Assembly: GCA_049642385.1 (NCBI GenBank)
Contig: JBAROU010000171.1
Span: 1-47,087, forward strand
Source: JBAROU01 sp049642385
Lineage (GTDB): Bacteria > Chloroflexota > Dehalococcoidia > DSTF01 > RBG-16-68-14
DNA: 47,087 bases
Direction of reading: 5' to 3'
Shown one piece after another: positions 1 to 7,766 of the stretch; within the stretch, counting starts at the first letter, position 1, and each line of letters opens with the position of its first letter. Below the pieces are notes generated by a model. The model saw only the letters and a program-made list of their open reading frames with translations, was not told the DNA's origin and made no database searches. The position numbers were made by a program, and so were the translations under genes.

Positions 1-20
1 GCCTAGCGCTGGATGAATAC

Positions 21-53
21 CGGGCGTGGGTCAGGTTGGCTGACCCACGCCCG
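21..53 (-). terminator. Strong hairpin downstream of the purine/glycosyltransferase genes
   Basis: Bases 21-34 and 40-53 form a perfect 14-bp inverted repeat (CGGGCGTGGGTCAG and its complement) around the 5-base loop GTTGG. It lies 24 bases past the stop of the minus-strand gene at 77-808. Position and strength suggest a transcription terminator, but there is no T-run after the stem on the minus strand, so it may instead be a processing or stability element. Bases 1-76 hold no gene that I can see. Confidence 0.55.
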
Positions 54-76
54 GCCCTTAAGGAGGGCAGTGCTAC

Positions 77-808
77 CTAGACCGCTGTGCTGTTGCGTTT
101 GGGGATGCGCTTGAAGCGCATGCGAGCGAGGCCGCGCAGGTCTTCGAGGACGGTCTTGAGCACGTTGACCCTCGTGTCGGGGTCTTCGATCCACTTGATG
201 GGGATGTCCTTCACCCGATAGCCGCCCTTCTCAGCCAGCAGCAGCAGCTCCGTGTCGAAGAACCACTCCTCGTTCTCGATGCGCGGGATCAGCTCGTGGG
301 CGGCCCGGCGCGAGATCGCCTTGAAGCCGCACTGGGTGTCCGAGAGCTTCGACAAGAACAGCAGCTTAATCAGGAAGATGAACCCGCGCGACGTGGTCTC
401 CCGTTTGAGCGAACGCGTGATGTTCGATCCGCGCGTCATGCGCGAGCCGGTCGATACGTCGTACCCCTCTTCGAGCACCGCGCGAGCGAGCGACAGCAGC
501 GCGCCGAGATCAGTCGACAGGTCGATGTCCATGTAGCACATCGCGTCGGCGTCGCTCTCCAGCCACGCCTTGCGCAGCGCGCGGCCGCGCCCCTTCTGGG
601 GTAGGTGGAGCGGCGTCACGTCGTCGTACTGCGCGGCCAGCTCCTGCGCCACGGCCAGCGTGGCATCGGTCGACGCGTTGTCGGCGATGACGATGCGCCA
701 CTGGTAGGGGAACGACGTCTCGGTCAGGTACGCGCGTAGCTTCTCGACGCTGCCAGCGAGGACGTGCGCTTCGTTGTAGACGGGCAGGACGATGTCGAGC
801 TTGGGCAC
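77..808 (-). CDS. Family 2 glycosyltransferase, dolichyl-phosphate glucosyltransferase (ALG5)-like
   Basis: This 243-aa protein is probably a membrane-associated GT-A enzyme that moves a sugar from a nucleotide donor to a polyprenyl or lipid phosphate. It opens with LDIVLPVYNEAHVL, has the donor-site segments VIADNASTD and YMDIDLSTD (the DXD-like metal site), then DTQCGFKA and EEWFFDTELL, the order typical of ALG5/DPM1-like enzymes. There is no C-terminal membrane domain. The start is GTG, 12 bases after the purH stop, so it is probably co-transcribed with purM-purH. A paralogue with the same DTQCGFKA motif lies at 6261-7013. The acceptor and sugar cannot be told from sequence. Confidence 0.85.
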   Translation of the reverse strand: MPKLDIVLPVYNEAHVLAGSVEKLRAYLTETSFPYQWRIVIADNASTDATLAVAQELAAQYDDVTPLHLPQKGRGRALRKAWLESDADAMCYMDIDLSTDLGALLSLARAVLEEGYDVSTGSRMTRGSNITRSLKRETTSRGFIFLIKLLFLSKLSDTQCGFKAISRRAAHELIPRIENEEWFFDTELLLLAEKGGYRVKDIPIKWIEDPDTRVNVLKTVLEDLRGLARMRFKRIPKRNSTAV

Positions 809-820
809 GAGCGTTGGTTC

Positions 821-2398
821 CTAGTGCCGGAAGTGGCGGTAGCCGGTGAGCGCCATCGCCACGCCCAGCCGGTCGCAAGCCTCGATCACTTCGTCGTCGC
901 GCACGGAGCCGCCCGGCTGGACGACGGCGCGGATGCCGCCTTCCGCCGCCATGTCGATGCTGTCCGAGAACGGGAAGAACGCGTCCGATGCGAGCGCGCA
1001 GCCGGGCGCGGCCTCGCCCGCGGCGCGCAGCGCCAGGTGGACGCTGTTCACGCGGTTGGGCTGGCCCGCGCCGGCGCCAACCAGGGCGCCGTCTTTAGCG
1101 AGAACGATCGCGTTCGATTTCACGTGCTTTACGGCCTTCCAGGCGAAGCGCAGGTCGGCCAGCTCTCCTTCCGTGGGTGCCCGCTTCGTCACGACGCGCA
1201 GCTCCACGTCATCATCGGCTACGTGGTCGGCCGTCTGCACCAGCATCCCTCCGACGACGTAGCGGGTCTCGAAGCGATCCGCGCTCGGCTCGATGAGCGG
1301 GGCGCGCAGGATGCGCAGGTCGCGGCTCTTGCCCAACAAGTCGAGCGCTTCGCTGTCGTACTCCGGCGCGATGATGATCTCCAGGAACAGGCGTTGGCCA
1401 CTCGTTGGGTGCTTGCTGGCGCGGATCTCCTGCGCCAGCTCCTTCGTGACACGCCGGTTGATGCCGACGATGCCTCCGAACGCGGAGAGCGGGTCGCCGG
1501 CGAAGGCGCGTCGCCACGCCTCGACGACGTCCGCGTTCGCCGCGAGGCCGCAGGGCGTGGCGTGCTTCACGACGGCGATCGCCGGCTCGGCGAAGTCGCA
1601 AGCGGCGCGCCAGGCGGCATCAGCGTCGAGGATGTTCACGTAAGAGAGCTGCTTGCCGTGCAGCTGTTCTGCCCCGGCGATGCCGCCCGCAACGAGCGTG
1701 TTCGCATCCGCGTAAAACGCCGCGCGTTGGTGCGGGTTCTCGCCGTAGCGCAGGTCGTACAGCTTGCGCAGCCCGATTGACATCGCCTCGGGCAACTCGG
1801 CGGTGTCACTACGCCCAGACGAGCGAGCGTCTGCCCGCAGGTACGACGCGATCGCGGTGTCGTAGAGCGCGACGTGCTGGAACGCCTTCGCGGCGAGCCG
1901 CCGTCGCTCCTCCAACGACACGCCCCCCGCGCGCAGCGCTGCCAGCGCCGACGCGTAGTCCGCGGGGTCGACCAGTGGCAGCACGTGCGGGAAGTTCTTG
2001 GCGGCCGCCCGCAGCATCGTCGGCCCACCGATGTCGATCTGCTCGAGCGCTTCGTCGAGACGCACGCCCGGCTGGGCGATCGTCTCGACAAACGGGTAGA
2101 GGTTCACCGCGACGAGGTCGATCGGCGCGAGGCCGTGCTGCTCCAGCTCACGCAGGTGCTCCGGCTTGTCGCGCCGCGCGAGGAGACCACCGTGGATGGC
2201 GGGGTGGAGCGTCTTCACGCGGCCGTCCAGTATCTCCGGGAAGTCCGTCAGCTCTGAGATGCTGCGCACCGAGAGCCCGGCGTCGGTCAGGTGGCGGTGC
2301 GTGCCGCCGGTGGCGAAGATCTCCGCCCCCAGCTCCAGCAGCCCGCGCGCCAGCTCCACGGCGCCGGTCTTATCGTACGGTGCGATGATCGCGCGCAT
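821..2398 (-). CDS. purH: Bifunctional AICAR transformylase / IMP cyclohydrolase
   Basis: PurH catalyses the last two steps of IMP synthesis: formylation of AICAR with 10-formyl-THF, then ring closure. The 525-aa product has an N-terminal MGS-like cyclohydrolase domain (DKTGAVELARGLLELGAEI, then FATGGT) and a C-terminal transformylase domain with the catalytic KHATPCG segment. Length is normal for the family (about 510-530). I chose the ATG at 2398 because it begins the conserved domain and sits two bases after the purM stop; a longer open frame to 2545 only runs back into purM. It lies downstream of purF and purM on the same strand. No purN lies between purM and purH. Confidence 0.96.
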   Translation of the reverse strand: MRAIIAPYDKTGAVELARGLLELGAEIFATGGTHRHLTDAGLSVRSISELTDFPEILDGRVKTLHPAIHGGLLARRDKPEHLRELEQHGLAPIDLVAVNLYPFVETIAQPGVRLDEALEQIDIGGPTMLRAAAKNFPHVLPLVDPADYASALAALRAGGVSLEERRRLAAKAFQHVALYDTAIASYLRADARSSGRSDTAELPEAMSIGLRKLYDLRYGENPHQRAAFYADANTLVAGGIAGAEQLHGKQLSYVNILDADAAWRAACDFAEPAIAVVKHATPCGLAANADVVEAWRRAFAGDPLSAFGGIVGINRRVTKELAQEIRASKHPTSGQRLFLEIIIAPEYDSEALDLLGKSRDLRILRAPLIEPSADRFETRYVVGGMLVQTADHVADDDVELRVVTKRAPTEGELADLRFAWKAVKHVKSNAIVLAKDGALVGAGAGQPNRVNSVHLALRAAGEAAPGCALASDAFFPFSDSIDMAAEGGIRAVVQPGGSVRDDEVIEACDRLGVAMALTGYRHFRH

Positions 2399-2400
2399 GG

Positions 2401-3480
2401 CTAAGCCACCGCCACACGCGGTTCTCCCGCAGCCGCCGTCACCTCGCCCACGAGGAGGGCGTCCGGCAGCAGGGAGCGCAGCGCGTCTGCGTCCGAGGCG
2501 TCGCACACCAGCACCAGGCCCAGGCCCATGTTGTACACGCGCCACATGTCGGACTCCGGCACGTTGCCCTCGCGCTGGATCAGCTCGAAGATGGGCGGTA
2601 CGCGCCAGGCCGAGCGGTCGATGCGCGCGCCCAGGCGCTGCCCTGAGCCTGCCGAAGAGGCCTCCGGTAGCACCCGCGCGACGTTCTCGCTCAGGCCGCC
2701 CTGCGTGATGTGGGCGATGCCCTTCAGCTTGGCCAACGCCGGCTTGATCGCCGGCCAGTACGGGCGATGCGGCGTGAGCAACGCCTCGCCGAGAGTGCTA
2801 CCTAGCTCCGTGTATGTGCGCTCGAGCCGCGCGCGCTCTTCCGCCGCGTCGCCGCCGATGCCAACGCCGAAGACGCGTCGCGCGAGCGAGAAACCGTTGG
2901 TGTGCAACCCGCTCGACGGCAGCGCAAGCAGCGCATCGCCGGCGTGGATCGTCGAGCCGTCGATGATCGCGGCGCGCTCGACGACGCCGACGACAAAGCC
3001 GACGAGATCAAAGTCTCCCGGCGCGTAGACGTCGGGCATGTCGGCCGTCTCGCCGCCGATGAGCGCACACTCGGCGGCGCGGCAGGCGTCAGCGACGCCC
3101 TGCACCAGCGCGATCTTCTCGTCTTCGTTCAGCGTGGCGGAGGCGATGTAGTCGAGGAAGAAGAGCGGCTCCGCGCCGGTCGTGATGACATCGTTCACGT
3201 TCTGGTTCACCGAATCGATGCCCACGGTGTCGAACCGGCCGAGCAGCGAGGCGATCTTCACCTTCGTGCCGACGCTGTCCGTGCTCGAGACGAGCACGGG
3301 GTCTCGATACGAGCCGAGACGGAAGAGCCCGGCGAACGGCCCCACGCCCGCCAGCACCTCCGGGCGATGCGTCGCGCGGGTGATGTCGCGGATGCGCGAC
3401 ACGAAGCGGTTCGCCGCGTCGATGTCGACGCCGGCGTCGGCGTACGTGAGAGACGGGCGCTTAGATCGCGAGGTAGTCAT
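2401..3480 (-). CDS. purM: Phosphoribosylformylglycinamidine cyclo-ligase (AIR synthetase)
   Basis: PurM makes aminoimidazole ribonucleotide from FGAM and ATP, step five of purine synthesis. The 359-aa product shows GVGPFAGLF, DSVGTKVKIA, NDVITTGAEPLFFLDY, GGETADMPDVY and SSGLHTNGFSLAR in family order. The start is the ATG at 3480; another start 12 bases upstream is possible. It lies downstream of purF and abuts purH. Residues 274-282 (ASSAGSGQR), between VARVLPE and LGARIDRS, look like an insertion of about eight residues relative to the family. They are encoded by a tract resembling a common REP sequence (2641-2657). The catalytic segments lie elsewhere, so activity is probably kept. Confidence 0.96.
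   Translation of the reverse strand: MTTSRSKRPSLTYADAGVDIDAANRFVSRIRDITRATHRPEVLAGVGPFAGLFRLGSYRDPVLVSSTDSVGTKVKIASLLGRFDTVGIDSVNQNVNDVITTGAEPLFFLDYIASATLNEDEKIALVQGVADACRAAECALIGGETADMPDVYAPGDFDLVGFVVGVVERAAIIDGSTIHAGDALLALPSSGLHTNGFSLARRVFGVGIGGDAAEERARLERTYTELGSTLGEALLTPHRPYWPAIKPALAKLKGIAHITQGGLSENVARVLPEASSAGSGQRLGARIDRSAWRVPPIFELIQREGNVPESDMWRVYNMGLGLVLVCDASDADALRSLLPDALLVGEVTAAAGEPRVAVA
2641..2657. repeat. REP-like tract inside purM, read in frame
   Basis: The plus strand reads CCCTGAGCCTGCCGAAG. This closely resembles the CCCTGAGC(C/T)TG(T/C)CGAAGGG repeat that I recall from many high-GC genomes. Here it lies inside purM and encodes part of an extra ASSAGSGQR loop. Only one copy was noticed in the window. 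Confidence 0.45.
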
Positions 3481-3497
3481 GCCGCAGCTCAATGTAC

Positions 3498-3554
3498 CCG
3501 TAGGGACAGAGCTTCAGCTCTGTCCAGGGCCGAGCTAAAGCTGGGCCCCTACAG
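3498..3554. repeat. REPIN-like double-hairpin repeat with GTAG ends
   Basis: Between purF and purM lie two adjacent hairpins. Bases 3504-3525 are a perfect 10-bp stem (GGACAGAGCT) with loop TC. Bases 3527-3548 are a 10-bp stem with one G-G mismatch and loop AA. An outer stem pairs GTAGGG (3500-3505) with CCCTAC (3547-3552), so each strand starts with GTAG followed by a hairpin. That is the layout of two inverted REP units mobilised by RAYT (Y1/TnpA-REP) transposases. A second element with the same plan is at 41099-41157. No RAYT gene is in the window. Confidence 0.7.
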
Positions 3555-3615
3555 GAGATCGATCGCTCCCAAGGCTCGCAAAGTACGCCGGTGCTGCACC
3601 GATCAGTCCCGTCGC

Positions 3616-5073
3616 TCACGTGCCACTGGAGAGCGAGGGCACGGCCTCCATCCACTCGAACTCGTGGCGGTCGCCACCGGCGGGCTCCAGCGCCAGCTTG
3701 TCCATCTGGAGCGGTACCGATATCGGGTAGTTGCCCGTGAAGCACGCCAAACAGAACTTCTCACGCGGCAAGCCGACCGCCTCGATCAGGCCCTCCACGC
3801 TCAGATAGCCGAGCGAGTCGGCGCCGAGGTGCTCGCGGATATCGTCTACAGACATCTGGCCCGCGATGAGCTCCCACCGTGTTCCCATATCGATGCCGAA
3901 GAAGCAGGGCGAAGTGATCGGCGGCGATGTGATGCGCATGTGCACCTCGCGTGCGCCCGCCTTGTACAACATCGCCACGACACGCCGCGTGGTCGTCGCC
4001 CGGATGATCGAATCGTCGACGACCACCACGCGCCGCCCCGAAAGCAACTCTGGCAACGGGTTGTACTTGAGTTGAGCGCCCATCTCGCGGATGCGCTGGT
4101 CGGGCTGGATGAACGTGCGTCCCACGTAGCGGTTCTTCACCAACCCCTCGACGAACGGGATACCCGACTCCTGCGAGTAGCCGACCGCCGCCGCGATCGC
4201 GGAGTCTGGCACACCGATGACGACATCAGCGTCCGCCGGATGCTCGCGCGCGAGCTGCGCACCCAGCGACATGCGCACGGGGTAGACGAGTTTCTCGTTG
4301 ATAACGCTATCCGGTCGGGAAAAGTAGATGTACTCGAAAATGCAAAACGCGTCCTTGCGTTCCGCGGCCTGGAAGCTCTCGACGCCGCCTTCCGCAGTGA
4401 TGCGCACGACCTCGCCCGGCTCGACTTCGCGGATGAACGTCGCGCCCAGGTGGTCAAGCGCGCACGTTTCGGACGCGACGACCCAGCCGCCGTTCAGCTT
4501 GCCCAAGCAGAGCGGCCGGTTACCCATCGGGTCGCGCGCGGCCATCAGCTCATTGGGCGTGAGCGCAACGAGCGAGTACGCGCCTTCGAGGCGACGCATC
4601 AGGTACGACCAGCGCTCCTGCCAGGTCGCGCCGGGCGCGTTCGCCAGCGCCTGGACGATGACTTCGGAATCGGTGCTCGAATCGAATTCGATGCCCTGAT
4701 CCTGGAGGTCGGCGCGCAGGACGGCGGCGTTGACGATGTTACCGTTATGTCCCAGCGCCAGCTCACCGGTCGGGCCCGCGATCAGGCAGGGCTGCGCGTT
4801 CGATTCGCGGCTAGAGCCGGTGGTGGAGTAGCGCGTATGGCCGATCGCCATGTGGCCGGGCAAGTTGCTCAGGTCCTCTTCATTGAAGACCTGCGAGACG
4901 AGTCCCATGCCGGTGCGTAAGTACAGCCGCCGCTTGTTAGCTGAGGCGATGCCTGCGCTCTCCTGGCCTCGATGCTGGAGGGCATATAGCCCGTAGAAGG
5001 CGATCCTGGCGACATCTTCGCCTGGCGCCACCACCCCGAAGACACCGCAGGACTCCTTCAAGGTCGAGCTCAT
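3616..5073 (-). CDS. purF: Amidophosphoribosyltransferase (glutamine PRPP amidotransferase)
   Basis: PurF catalyses the committed first step of purine synthesis, forming phosphoribosylamine from PRPP and glutamine. The 485-aa product begins MSSTLKESCGVFGV; the propeptide would be removed to expose Cys9 as the nucleophile of the Ntn glutaminase domain. QHRGQESAGI and GHTRYSTTG follow. The phosphoribosyltransferase half has the PRPP loop VVVVDDSIIRATTTRR. Candidate 4Fe-4S cysteines are present in AFCIFEY, SPCFFGID and CLACF, so it belongs to the Fe-S, propeptide-bearing Bacillus-type class. It is the first gene of a purF-purM-purH run and has a plausible promoter at 5173-5201. Confidence 0.97.
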   Translation of the reverse strand: MSSTLKESCGVFGVVAPGEDVARIAFYGLYALQHRGQESAGIASANKRRLYLRTGMGLVSQVFNEEDLSNLPGHMAIGHTRYSTTGSSRESNAQPCLIAGPTGELALGHNGNIVNAAVLRADLQDQGIEFDSSTDSEVIVQALANAPGATWQERWSYLMRRLEGAYSLVALTPNELMAARDPMGNRPLCLGKLNGGWVVASETCALDHLGATFIREVEPGEVVRITAEGGVESFQAAERKDAFCIFEYIYFSRPDSVINEKLVYPVRMSLGAQLAREHPADADVVIGVPDSAIAAAVGYSQESGIPFVEGLVKNRYVGRTFIQPDQRIREMGAQLKYNPLPELLSGRRVVVVDDSIIRATTTRRVVAMLYKAGAREVHMRITSPPITSPCFFGIDMGTRWELIAGQMSVDDIREHLGADSLGYLSVEGLIEAVGLPREKFCLACFTGNYPISVPLQMDKLALEPAGGDRHEFEWMEAVPSLSSGT

Positions 5074-5172
5074 GGGTAGTATCTGCCCTCAGGCCTTAGG
5101 GTCCGAAAGCGTTGTTGGTCAACCAAGGTTATCGGAGAAAACCTCCACTGCTCGACCTCGTTGGCCGAGTGT

Positions 5173-5201
5173 AGTGTAGCATCGGGCTGGGTATAGGGCA
5201 A
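5173..5201 (-). promoter_or_regulatory. Sigma70-type promoter upstream of purF
   Basis: On the minus strand TTGCCC (5201-5196) is followed after exactly 17 bases by TACACT (5178-5173), reading toward purF about 100 bases away. The leader contains a small inverted repeat, TTGG-TCAA-CCAA (5115-5126), that could be an operator. No purine riboswitch was recognised in the leader. Confidence 0.55.
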
Positions 5202-5249
5202 ATGTTCAGTTATGATACGCGGCGTCGATGGCTCAGCTTCGCCGCGAAG

Positions 5250-6197
5250 CTAACGAACCACTCCGGCCGGCCGGTGGTCGTGCCCGACATCGCTCGTACA
5301 GCGGGGCAGGGAGTGCTCGCCTTCTCGCCCGTGCAGGCGCTCGATCTCCGGCTGGATCGTGACGTGGTGGATGGCGAAGCGCTCGTGGAGCATGTCGCAC
5401 AGCTCGGCGAGCACCGCGTCCGAGTCGCGTTCGCCCGTCAGCTCGCAGTGGCAGCTTAGCGCCACGAGCCCCGACGTTACCGTCCAGACGTGCAGGTCGT
5501 GCAGATCTTTCACGCCCGACGTACCGCGCAACGCACCTTCGACCTCCTGCGTATCGATGTGGGCCGGCACCGCCTCGAGCAGCACCGTGAGCGACTCGCG
5601 CAGCAGGCGCGCCGCGGCGACGACGATAAGCACGCCGATGAGCACGCTTACCAGCGGATCGGCCAGGAACCAGCCGGTCGAAAGCATGATCGCACCTGCC
5701 GCGATCGCGCCGACCGACCCCGCGACGTCACCCAGGACGTGGTAGAACGCTCCGCGCACGTTTATGCTGCGCCCCTGGTGCGACTGGAGGATAAGCGCGC
5801 TTGCCAGGTTCGCCAGCAGTCCGACAGAGGCAAAGGCCAGCATCGGCCCGCTCTCCACGTCCGGCGGGTCGGCGAAGCGTCCCGCCGCCTGCCAGAAGAC
5901 GAACACCGCGACCAGCAGCAGCGCGCCACCGTTCGCAGCGGCGGCGAGCACCTCGGCGCGCTGGAAGCCGAACGTGCGCCGCGCGCTGGCCGGCCGGTTC
6001 GCCATCCACACGGCAGAGAGAGCAAGTAATAGCGCCAGCGCGTCCGAGACCATGTGCCCGGCGTCCGCGAGCAGCGCAAGGCTGTTCGTCAGCACGCCGC
6101 CCACGACTTCGACGACGAGGATGCCGGCCGTCAGCAGAAACGCGAAGCTCAGGGCGCGCCGGCTGGCAGTGCGATCGTGGGCCAGTTCGTTAGTCAT
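5250..6197 (-). CDS. Cation diffusion facilitator (CDF) family metal exporter, zinc-type
   Basis: This 315-aa inner-membrane protein probably exports Zn2+ or similar divalent cations by proton antiport. About six membrane spans fill residues 15-205, followed by a cytosolic dimerisation domain (VKDLHDLHVWTVTSG, HHVTIQPE). The metal site can be read as ADAGHMVSD (Asp45, His48, Asp52) and YHVLGD (His153, Asp157). Two His-Asp pairs are the pattern of zinc-selective CzcD/ZitB/YiiP members. Length is normal. It is co-directional with purF but separated from it by 176 bases that contain the purF promoter, so it is probably its own unit or linked to the glycosyltransferase upstream. Confidence 0.92.
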   Translation of the reverse strand: MTNELAHDRTASRRALSFAFLLTAGILVVEVVGGVLTNSLALLADAGHMVSDALALLLALSAVWMANRPASARRTFGFQRAEVLAAAANGGALLLVAVFVFWQAAGRFADPPDVESGPMLAFASVGLLANLASALILQSHQGRSINVRGAFYHVLGDVAGSVGAIAAGAIMLSTGWFLADPLVSVLIGVLIVVAAARLLRESLTVLLEAVPAHIDTQEVEGALRGTSGVKDLHDLHVWTVTSGLVALSCHCELTGERDSDAVLAELCDMLHERFAIHHVTIQPEIERLHGREGEHSLPRCTSDVGHDHRPAGVVR

Positions 6198-6260
6198 CGT
6201 CCCGATTCATGATATCCAACGCCCCCAACGCCTCCGTATCGGCGCGGGCGAGCGCGAGCG

Positions 6261-7013
6261 TCATTCGGGACGCCCCACCCTCCGGTGCATCCAGCGGATG
6301 CGTAGCAAGTCGCGCACCTCGCGCAGCGCCGAGCCGATACCGAGCCGGAAGCGCGAACCCTCGACGTGGTGCCACTCGATCGGCACTTGGCGCACCGAGA
6401 AGCCCAGTCGCCGGGCGAGGTAGAGAATCTCCGCATCGAACGCCCAGCCGTCGAGCTGCTGGAGCGGGAAGATCGCCTGGGCGGCTGCGCGGCGGAAGGC
6501 CTTGAAGCCGCACTGCGTGTCTTCGATGTCGGAGAGCAAAAGACGGCGGCGCGCGATCTTGAACAGGCGCCCGCCCACGCGCCGGAACGTCGGCTGCGAG
6601 GCGCGCATGTCGGCGCCCGCGTGCACGCGCGTACCCGCAGCCACGTCCGCGCCCGCGGCGAGCAGCTCGAGCAGCTTGGGCGTCTCTTCGGGCGGCGTGG
6701 CGCCGTCCGCGTCCATGTAGAGCACCACATCGCCCGTCGCGGCCAGCGCGCCGGTGCGCACTGCGGCGCCCTTGCCGCGATTGCGCTCGTGCTGGAGCAC
6801 GCGCACCGGCACGCGCTGCCCCGCCGCGCGCGCGATCTCCGCCGTGGCGTCAGCGCTGCCGTCATCGACGACCAGGACCTCGGCGTCGTAGGGCTGGCGC
6901 GCAACGTAGTCGATCAGACGGTCGAGTAGCGAGCCGAGGCGGGACTCCTCGTTGTAGGCCGGAACGATGAAGGAAACCGACCGCGGCTCGAAGTTAGGAG
7001 CGTCGCCTGCCAT
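6261..7013 (-). CDS. Family 2 glycosyltransferase, ALG5/DPM1-like paralogue
   Basis: This 250-aa cytosolic-face glycosyltransferase has SFIVPAYNEESRL, VLVVDDGSADAT, RNRGKGAAVRTG, YMDADGATP (metal-binding DXD) and DTQCGFKAFRR. These are signatures of dolichyl- or polyprenyl-phosphate glycosyltransferases, with no membrane tail. It has the same domain order as the gene at 77-808 but is diverged from it, so they are old paralogues likely to use different sugars or acceptors. Its start is 5 bases from the stop of the small membrane protein gene at 7019-7660, suggesting co-transcription. Acceptor unknown. Confidence 0.88.
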   Translation of the reverse strand: MAGDAPNFEPRSVSFIVPAYNEESRLGSLLDRLIDYVARQPYDAEVLVVDDGSADATAEIARAAGQRVPVRVLQHERNRGKGAAVRTGALAATGDVVLYMDADGATPPEETPKLLELLAAGADVAAGTRVHAGADMRASQPTFRRVGGRLFKIARRRLLLSDIEDTQCGFKAFRRAAAQAIFPLQQLDGWAFDAEILYLARRLGFSVRQVPIEWHHVEGSRFRLGIGSALREVRDLLRIRWMHRRVGRPE

Positions 7014-7018
7014 CAGTG

Positions 7019-7660
7019 CTACGCGTTCGTTTCGGCCGGCTCGCGGCGGCGGGCGCGGCGACGCCGGCGGCGGGGGCCGTCGCTTTCGACGTGGAGTGGC
7101 TTGTCGACGAGCGCGGCGACTGCTTCGCCTACCTCGCGCGCGCGGGCGAGCCCGTCCGGGGCCATCGGGCGGGACACAGTCACCTGCCCGATCTCGAGCC
7201 GGCGGCCGCTGCTCTTCAGCACCCTGATCTCGAACTGCGCGAAGTCTTGTGCGCCGCCCTCCTGCGGATCGCCGCTGATCTCCTGCACCTCCACCCGTTC
7301 GATCTTGTAGAAAGGCACCAGCTCCGACGTGCCAACGCCCATGCCGAACAGCCCCTGCTGCCAGATGGCGGTCTGCTTCTTCTTATCGATGACGACGTTG
7401 GCGCCGTACACCGAATAGACGAACCCCATGCCAGCGAACGGCACGAGCAGGATCGCGCCGCCCAGCAGGACGAGCGCCAGAAAAAAGGGCAGCGACTGGA
7501 GCCAGAGGAGCGCGGCGGCGCCCGCGAAGATGCCCAGCGCGAACATGATCAGCGGCGCGATAGCGGCGCTTCGCGCGGGCCGGATGTCGATGGTCTCCGG
7601 CTGGATCACACAGACGCGGCGGTGGAGGTCGATCTCGCGGCGGGTCGTGGCTGTAGCCAT
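7019..7660 (-). CDS. Uncharacterised two-span membrane protein with basic C-terminal tail
   Basis: I do not recognise the family. The 213-aa protein has two hydrophobic segments at about residues 32-53 and 57-80, then a soluble region (VVIDKKKQTAIWQQGLFG, LVPFYKIERVEVQEI, RRLEIGQVTVSR) that resembles the beta-rich PH-like/YdbS-type domains following a membrane hairpin. It ends in a very basic tail (RRRRRRARRRE). It appears to be the first gene of a unit with the downstream glycosyltransferase and is divergent from the zinc-ribbon gene at 7767. The PH-like reading is inference from pattern only. Confidence 0.7.
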   Translation of the reverse strand: MATATTRREIDLHRRVCVIQPETIDIRPARSAAIAPLIMFALGIFAGAAALLWLQSLPFFLALVLLGGAILLVPFAGMGFVYSVYGANVVIDKKKQTAIWQQGLFGMGVGTSELVPFYKIERVEVQEISGDPQEGGAQDFAQFEIRVLKSSGRRLEIGQVTVSRPMAPDGLARAREVGEAVAALVDKPLHVESDGPRRRRRRARRREPAETNA

Positions 7661-7672
7661 ATGACTCGCCTC

Positions 7673-7703
7673 ATTATAGAGCCCTGGCAGCGCGGGCTCT
7701 CAA
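7673..7703 (-). promoter_or_regulatory. Promoter for the 7660-7019 unit
   Basis: The minus strand has a perfect TATAAT (7678-7673) 12 bases before the ATG at 7660. The best -35 candidate is TTGAGA (7703-7698), with a long 19-base spacer. The short leader leaves little room for a Shine-Dalgarno site. Confidence 0.5.
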
Positions 7704-7712
7704 GCGAGGCGT

Positions 7713-7741
7713 TTGACCGCCTGAGAGCAGCCCCGTACAAT
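7713..7741 (+). promoter_or_regulatory. Sigma70-type promoter for the zinc-ribbon gene
   Basis: TTGACC (7713-7718) and TACAAT (7736-7741) are separated by exactly 17 bases. A dyad, GCTCTCA/TGAGAGC (7696-7702 and 7722-7728) with an inner AGGCG/CGCCT pair (7707-7711 and 7718-7722), covers the -35 box. It could be an operator shared with the divergent promoter. Confidence 0.65.
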
Positions 7742-7766
7742 GCACGCACAGCCCAGGAGGAGAACC

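Noticed and set aside
2902..4920. Long plus-strand open frame opposite purM and purF (also similar ones opposite purH, folP, recF, sulfotransferases and dxr)
   Set aside because: It lies antisense to well-conserved genes, has Arg/Asp/His-rich low-quality composition typical of mirror frames in high-GC DNA, and shows no domain.
5074..5172. Purine riboswitch in the purF leader
   Set aside because: Only a short inverted repeat was seen; the conserved core of purine-sensing riboswitches was not recognised.
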